20,155 bases of DNA from a virus: the IMG/VR virus record IMGVR_UViG_3300030001_000064, positions 1-20,155 of that record; one strand, written 5' to 3'. The translations under genes and the position numbers were made by a program. Below, piece by piece: positions 1-3,580 of this stretch. Position 1 is the first letter of the stretch. Each line of letters opens with the position of its first letter. The notes below the pieces were generated by a model. That model was not told the DNA's origin. It ran no database searches and saw only the letters and a list, made by a program, of their open reading frames with translations.

Positions 1-1
1 T

Positions 2-39
2 GATGCTATCATGCATTTAGTACTAGACATGATAGCATC
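2..39. repeat. 12-bp perfect inverted repeat at left edge
   Basis: GATGCTATCATG (2-13) and CATGATAGCATC (28-39) are perfect reverse complements separated by 14 bases. The spacer contains a further palindrome, TAGTACTA (18-25). The repeat covers the first ATG of the first readable gene, so it could be an operator or an mRNA hairpin over a start. It could also lie inside a longer gene that begins before the window. There is no T-tract after it, so it is not an obvious terminator. Confidence 0.6.
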
Positions 40-355
40 GAAGGCTATTCCAGATGAACAAGTCTCTCTTTTTGAGGAATCACTCCGGATAGGGATCATC
101 AAGCTCATAGAAGACGCTGGAATTGATGTCAACGATCCACCGGCAGGATCATACCACCGTGTCGTCAGCACTGACTACAGCCCCGATGAGGTGCTGTCTA
201 CTGCCCTATCCACAGCAAATATTAACGATGGTGGTTATAGGTTGCCGATGAAGACAATCATGTGGATTAATCCAGGTGCCGTTTCCGTTGCGCAAGGCTA
301 TGACGTACAATCAATAACGATCTATTCAGTTCAGGACGTAACGAATGAACACTGA
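11..355 (+). CDS. hypothetical phage protein, possibly 5'-truncated
   Basis: The gene encodes about 114 residues with no family I recognise. The chain is mixed alpha/beta in character, without membrane segments, cysteines or nucleotide-binding motifs. The first ATG in the window is at position 11, but the frame is open to the left edge (codons at 2-10 read D-A-I), so the true start may lie outside. The ATG sits inside a 12-bp inverted repeat, which makes this start uncertain. The end overlaps the next gene by 11 bases, the tight packing of a phage operon. Function is unknown. Confidence 0.6.
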   Translation: MHLVLDMIASKAIPDEQVSLFEESLRIGIIKLIEDAGIDVNDPPAGSYHRVVSTDYSPDEVLSTALSTANINDGGYRLPMKTIMWINPGAVSVAQGYDVQSITIYSVQDVTNEH

Positions 356-680
356 ACAGCCAACAAGCAGTACGACAGTGAACAATGATTGGTATTCACT
401 GAATAGCCGAGGCTATGTACTAAACAGTGAACAGGTGAACACTGAACAGCCAGAACCGGATCGGTGGCTACGATTGATTGAACAGCCGCAAGCACTGAAT
501 AGCGAGGTGAATACTGAACAGGGGGCTATTCACTCTACTGTTCAGTGGTATCAATTGGCTGAACAGATTGCATCCGATATCGATGCTATTCATTCCCTCT
601 GCTATTCAGCTATTCAGTCTGATGATTTACGACCTTACGTCAAGAAGATAATGAACATCCTCGAAGGAGTAAGAGAGTGA
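345..680 (+). CDS. hypothetical protein with NTEQ/NSEQ repeats
   Basis: This 111-residue protein is rich in Asn, Glu, Gln and Ser because its gene contains most of the TGAAYAG heptamers. The peptide shows recurring NTEQ, NSEQ, LNS, IEQ and AEQ tetrads and trimers, mainly in the first 75 residues. The C-terminal 40 residues (from about SDIDAIH) are less repetitive and may be the conserved part. I recognise no domain. The start overlaps the preceding gene by 11 bases and the stop overlaps the next GTG start (GTGA), indicating translational coupling. It may be a real protein or a reading frame tolerated through a DNA-binding-site array. Confidence 0.55.
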   Translation: MNTEQPTSSTTVNNDWYSLNSRGYVLNSEQVNTEQPEPDRWLRLIEQPQALNSEVNTEQGAIHSTVQWYQLAEQIASDIDAIHSLCYSAIQSDDLRPYVKKIMNILEGVRE

Positions 681-865
681 ACACCCTTTATAACATCTAT
701 GTCGATTCCTACAATTTCTTCATTGGCATCTACAACCGATGTGTTGACTACTGGAATAAGTACGCACCGATAGAAGATGAGGGGGCCATCATTCCTACAG
801 ATCTGTATAATCAACAAATTGAAGAATTCAACGAGAGGGTTGAGGAGATAAATAATGAACAGTAA
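677..865 (+). CDS. small hypothetical protein
   Basis: The gene encodes 62 residues and starts at GTG, in a GTGA overlap with the preceding stop. An AAGGAG sequence (664-669) lies seven bases before the start. The protein is rich in Tyr and Asn in its first half and ends in an acidic, Glu-rich helix-like segment (IEEFNERVEEINNEQ). No motif is recognised. Its 3' end overlaps the next gene by 11 bases. The heptamer cluster is interrupted across most of this gene, which contrasts with both neighbours. Confidence 0.6.
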   Translation: MNTLYNIYVDSYNFFIGIYNRCVDYWNKYAPIEDEGAIIPTDLYNQQIEEFNERVEEINNEQ

Positions 866-1088
866 ACACAGCTATTCACTGAACACCCCCCTATTCACTG
901 AACAGGACGAGACTGAACACCTGACCATCAACCATTATATTGAACAGTGGACGGAGCTGATCGATCCCTATTCACTGAACCATCTTAGTGCGATCATCGA
1001 TAAACAGAGAAATTGTAGGAGGCTTCGTAAAGCAACCGTACATCGAACTGCAAGAAAGCAAGGAAGGTATCAATCATGGAACCGGTAA
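855..1088 (+). CDS. small hypothetical protein, basic C-terminus
   Basis: The gene encodes 77 residues from ATG 855, preceded by a GAGGAG-like sequence (about 842-847). The first 45 residues carry heptamer-encoded peptides (MNSK, YSLN, FTEQ, IEQW, YSLN). The last 30 residues are strongly basic (RNCRRLRKATVHRTARKQGR region) and could bind nucleic acid; that is inference from charge only. It overlaps the neighbours on both sides by 11-13 bases. No homologous family is recognised. Confidence 0.55.
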   Translation: MNSKHSYSLNTPLFTEQDETEHLTINHYIEQWTELIDPYSLNHLSAIIDKQRNCRRLRKATVHRTARKQGRYQSWNR

Positions 1089-1306
1089 AAATGTTGCCAG
1101 TGGAGATTTATGAGGCCATTAAAGTATCATGGGAGAGAATGGACAGGTACTTTACCTCTTGCCCCTTCTCAGTTGAAGACATGATGACTGAGAATGAACG
1201 CATTGCATACCACAGATCCCATTGCCATTTTCAGGACATTGAGTATGATCCGACAGACTGGAATGATGAAGAGGACGATGATCCTGATGAGGATGAGGAT
1301 GAATGA
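1076..1306 (+). CDS. small acidic-tailed hypothetical protein
   Basis: The gene encodes 76 residues from ATG 1076, with AAGGAAGG upstream as ribosome binding site. The C-terminal 18 residues are almost all Asp and Glu, ending EDEDE. Such acidic tails occur in phage DNA mimics and in many unrelated small phage proteins, so no role can be assigned. The gene begins inside the preceding one (13-base overlap), and its TGA overlaps the next ATG (ATGA), consistent with coupled translation. Confidence 0.6.
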   Translation: MEPVKMLPVEIYEAIKVSWERMDRYFTSCPFSVEDMMTENERIAYHRSHCHFQDIEYDPTDWNDEEDDDPDEDEDE

Positions 1307-1641
1307 GTACAACGTCAAGCGCATGCCTTTTCTATGGATATGTTCGCCCTTATGATGAAGAACAGGGTGAGTATGAAGAGACTTCATGGGATAAGAACTT
1401 CTTGAACGAGTCCCACGGATGTACCATTCATGTATACGGGTTCGATGAAAGGCTCGGCAGTTTCCTCTCCGTCAACGATTCATATAAAGAGGCAAAATGG
1501 GATGATGCCGTTCTCCTTTTGCCTGACAGCCTCTTTGTCAAGGAAGGATGGGACGAACAACTTCAAAACGCCGCGCACTTTTTTGATCTTGACATAACCG
1601 GATTAAACGCGCAATGGCACCTTGTTTGCCTTTACTTCTAG
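1303..1641 (+). CDS. hypothetical protein, last gene before terminator
   Basis: This 112-residue protein starts in an ATGA overlap with the preceding gene. It is a soluble, aromatic-rich, acidic sequence with no motif I recognise. The stop codon lies 14 bases before a strong intrinsic terminator, so it is the last gene of the left operon. Confidence 0.6.
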   Translation: MSTTSSACLFYGYVRPYDEEQGEYEETSWDKNFLNESHGCTIHVYGFDERLGSFLSVNDSYKEAKWDDAVLLLPDSLFVKEGWDEQLQNAAHFFDLDITGLNAQWHLVCLYF

Positions 1642-1654
1642 TTTTTTCAATCTC

Positions 1655-1696
1655 AGCATGATACACTTGTTACAAGCACGTGTATCATGCTTTTTT
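1655..1696 (+). terminator. intrinsic (Rho-independent) terminator
   Basis: AGCATGATACAC (1655-1666) pairs perfectly with GTGTATCATGCT (1680-1691), and the second arm runs into six T (1691-1696). The 13-base loop contains a further CTTGT/ACAAG complement. The orientation terminates + strand transcription. It separates the small-gene block on the left from the packaging genes on the right. Confidence 0.85.
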
Positions 1697-1708
1697 ATGG
1701 GGAAAACG

Positions 1709-1903
1709 ATGAATAGTGACCGAGCGCAAGTTGAACGGATGGTTTCACACCTGCAAAAAAGCAAGTGGGAGCATTATAACGCCTGTTATCAATGCAAATT
1801 TCACTCTTTATGCGGGGTATGGAGAACCTATAGCCGCCTGCATGATAAATGGTCAACGCTCCTCACTGGCATGAGCACGTTACAAGAGAGAGGGATGGAT
1901 TAA
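1709..1903 (+). CDS. small Cys-containing hypothetical protein
   Basis: I place the start at ATG 1709, giving 64 residues, rather than at upstream starts in the same frame that fall inside the terminator stem. A GGGGA run lies just before it; ATG 1697 is an alternative only four codons longer. The centre carries CYQCKFHSLC, a Cys pair plus a third Cys that could help bind a metal, although no complete zinc finger is evident. It is the first gene after the terminator. The stop abuts the next ATG directly. Function is unknown. Confidence 0.55.
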   Translation: MNSDRAQVERMVSHLQKSKWEHYNACYQCKFHSLCGVWRTYSRLHDKWSTLLTGMSTLQERGMD

Positions 1904-2224
1904 ATGATTTTCCTGTTTTTGTGGCGCATTCTCTTCCAAAGACGGTGTACAATCGTGCACCCTAACGGTATTCACTGTCAAAACAGAGCAGAGCGCCGCT
2001 ACACGACGCTGGTGTATGTACCGTCAATCTATCGGAGTGTTGCGCTCCCCATGTGCCTAGAGTGCTTCCTATGCGCTCAGGGTACGATTATCCAGAGGGC
2101 AAGCAAGTATGGCACCACCACGCACAAAAAGAAAACAGAAGATGCGCGACGAAGATGTAAACTACGCGCTTCGTGCTCATATGGCGCTCGAACTACGCAT
2201 AAAAGAGCGTCTCTCGTACGGTGA
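1904..2224 (+). CDS. small hypothetical protein with Cys pair, long overlap with TerS
   Basis: The frame encodes 106 residues starting immediately after the previous stop, with GAGGGATGG upstream. The first 65 residues look like a real small protein: a hydrophobic N-terminus (IFLFLWRILF, possibly a short membrane or amphipathic segment), then Cys and His positions (C15, H19, H24, C25) and MCLECFLC near residue 50. The last 39 residues overlap the terminase small subunit gene by 116 bases and are very basic, as an off-frame translation might be. The stop at 2222-2224 is the first in frame, so the long overlap is real if the gene is translated. Confidence 0.45.
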   Translation: MIFLFLWRILFQRRCTIVHPNGIHCQNRAERRYTTLVYVPSIYRSVALPMCLECFLCAQGTIIQRASKYGTTTHKKKTEDARRRCKLRASCSYGARTTHKRASLVR

Positions 2225-2609
2225 AATCGCACAGCGTTGCGGCTATGCACATGAGAACGTTGTCAAGCAAATAATCAAAAAAGAGATAGAGCGCACGATT
2301 GTTCATGACGTTGAAGAGTTGCGGGCACAAGAGGGCTTGACGTACGATATCCTGCAAGCTGAGTGCATGAAAATGTTTTTTGACTCTTCAAACAAGGGGC
2401 AATTATGGGCACTTGATCGCATTCTGATCATCATGCAGCAACGTGCCAAGCTCTACGGCCTGGACGCGAAAGAAGATCAACAACAGATACAGACGGTCCT
2501 TGTTCGCCAGATACCAGCCGGGTACTTCGGGGCCATTGATTCCATGCCACAAGGACAATTAGCAGAGGCAAAGCAAATGCCCCCGATCATGGAGGAACGT
2601 GAAGATTGA
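2109..2609 (+). CDS. terS: probable terminase small subunit
   Basis: This 166-residue protein has the expected size and position for the DNA-recognition subunit of a phage packaging terminase. A basic N-terminus (PRTKRKQK) precedes a helix-turn-helix-like segment at residues 36-60 (YGEIAQRCGYAHENVVKQII). A central segment near residues 98-120 (LWALDRILIIMQQRAKLYGL) resembles the helix many small terminases carry after the DNA-binding domain. It lies upstream of the large subunit, separated by two small genes. The ATG at 2109 follows a GAGGG ribosome binding site. The assignment rests on motif and context, since small subunits diverge strongly in sequence. Confidence 0.65.
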   Translation: MAPPRTKRKQKMRDEDVNYALRAHMALELRIKERLSYGEIAQRCGYAHENVVKQIIKKEIERTIVHDVEELRAQEGLTYDILQAECMKMFFDSSNKGQLWALDRILIIMQQRAKLYGLDAKEDQQQIQTVLVRQIPAGYFGAIDSMPQGQLAEAKQMPPIMEERED

Positions 2610-2639
2610 CAGACGAGAAAGAAAGGAATAGGGAGGGAT

Positions 2640-3200
2640 ATGAGTACATTCTATGGCGACAACTGGAAGTTTAGTATCATCGGGGACATCTCACCATCAG
2701 GCAACATAATGCCTCGGCCATTTGATATGCAAGCATACATCAAGAGCATAGACGGGGTGAGTGAGTGGCTTGCCTCTCTGCCATTTGACGATGAGAATTA
2801 TGAGTTAAGCGTGGATGTACGGGCTTCAGCACACGATATCACACCAATTGGCAATCAATACAAGCTTAATTCACTGATTATGGCAATCTACAAGGTAAAG
2901 CTCAGACGAATAGTAGGGGGATTAGAAGAGGTATTTTTAGCAACGTTTCACAACGGTCAGAAGTGTGATGAGTCGTATACCGCAACGATTATCCCTAAAC
3001 CTCCCTATCTACCAGTCACTTTTAAAGGGGAGTATGCCGACTTTACCGATGCCTCAAAATGGTCTCTCTCTTTGCCAACTCCAAAGAACGAATTAGAGAA
3101 GTTTCATGAAGAGCTTATCGAGGCCATGCATGAACCGGTTATAGACACACCGGATGATGACGATGAGGAAGAAGACTACTATGATCAGGTATGGAGGTGA
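2640..3200 (+). CDS. hypothetical protein between terminase subunits
   Basis: This 186-residue protein has no recognised domain. A peptide FTDASKWSLS near residue 140 recurs almost identically in the next protein, pointing to a shared module. The C-terminus is very acidic (DTPDDDDEEED). GGGAGGG lies immediately upstream of the ATG and AAAGGA about twelve bases upstream; either could serve as ribosome binding site. The TGA stop lies within the ribosome binding site of the following gene. Its location between the small and large terminase genes suggests a late or packaging-linked operon member, but no function can be given. Confidence 0.6.
   Translation: MSTFYGDNWKFSIIGDISPSGNIMPRPFDMQAYIKSIDGVSEWLASLPFDDENYELSVDVRASAHDITPIGNQYKLNSLIMAIYKVKLRRIVGGLEEVFLATFHNGQKCDESYTATIIPKPPYLPVTFKGEYADFTDASKWSLSLPTPKNELEKFHEELIEAMHEPVIDTPDDDDEEEDYYDQVWR
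3193..3200 (+). promoter_or_regulatory. strong ribosome binding site fixing start at 3206
   Basis: GGAGGTGA matches the consensus anti-Shine-Dalgarno complement and lies five bases before ATG 3206. It overlaps the preceding gene's TGA. This argues for ATG 3206 over the in-frame ATG at 3191, which lies before the site. Confidence 0.8.
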
Positions 3201-3205
3201 TAGAA

Positions 3206-3577
3206 ATGACTGGTGAAAAGTTTATTCATGCCGCCCGGCGCATCATGGATACAACCCTGATGGGGGACTATGATAGTTTCTCGAAAACGCTCTATGAGTT
3301 TGCAGAACACGTACTCAGCGAGGTGGGGTATGCTGATCGGATCGATGAAGTAAGGGACTACAAGCCAGAGACGCCGCCGCAACTCCCACCGTATAGCGGA
3401 TTCGCTATCGTGGGTGAAACAGGGCCGGAATCAGTACATATAGCAGGGAAAGGTGTGAAGGTCTATGTGAATGCATCAGAGTTATCTTCAGCATTCACCG
3501 ATGCCTCAAAGTGGAAGCTTAGTATGGAGCATGTACGCAATTGGAGTGCTGTTATGCATGGAACATGGGTAAAGTAA
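3206..3577 (+). CDS. hypothetical protein with GETGPE motif
   Basis: I choose ATG 3206 because a GGAGGTGA site sits five bases upstream, giving 123 residues. A central stretch, FAIVGETGPESVHIAGKGVK, resembles the short GE-x-GPE motif common near the C-terminus of phage tape measure and other tail-associated proteins. Here it stands in a small protein and no tape measure is in view. A second motif, FTDASKWKLS, repeats one in the preceding gene (19 of 21 bases identical over 3042-3062 versus 3494-3514). The gene ends three bases before the terminase GTG start. Function unknown; the motif similarity is only suggestive. Confidence 0.6.
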   Translation: MTGEKFIHAARRIMDTTLMGDYDSFSKTLYEFAEHVLSEVGYADRIDEVRDYKPETPPQLPPYSGFAIVGETGPESVHIAGKGVKVYVNASELSSAFTDASKWKLSMEHVRNWSAVMHGTWVK

Positions 3578-3580
3578 TAC

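Larger units (their letters stand above)
322..974. repeat. cluster of 20 TGAAYAG/CTRTTCA heptamers
   Basis: The heptamer TGAAYAG or its complement CTRTTCA begins at 322, 353, 400, 428, 443, 479, 496, 515, 526, 538, 560, 586, 602, 610, 856, 872, 891, 899, 941 and 968. Single-mismatch copies (TGAACAC, TGAATAC, TGAACAA) begin at 346, 379, 436, 508, 678, 880 and 914. Copies often abut at 7-8 base spacing. Several combine into the near-palindrome CTATTCACTGAAYAG (392-406, 872-886, 891-905, 968-981, with small variations). They occur in both orientations and are read in different codon phases (TEQ, SEQ, IEQ, YSLN, AIHS), so the DNA motif rather than one peptide appears to be repeated. Iteron-like binding sites are possible; the role is unknown. 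Confidence 0.8.

Noticed and set aside
322-974. Heptamer cluster considered as a CRISPR array
   Set aside because: Repeats are only seven bases, irregularly spaced, in both orientations and within coding frames; there are no uniform spacers or cas genes.
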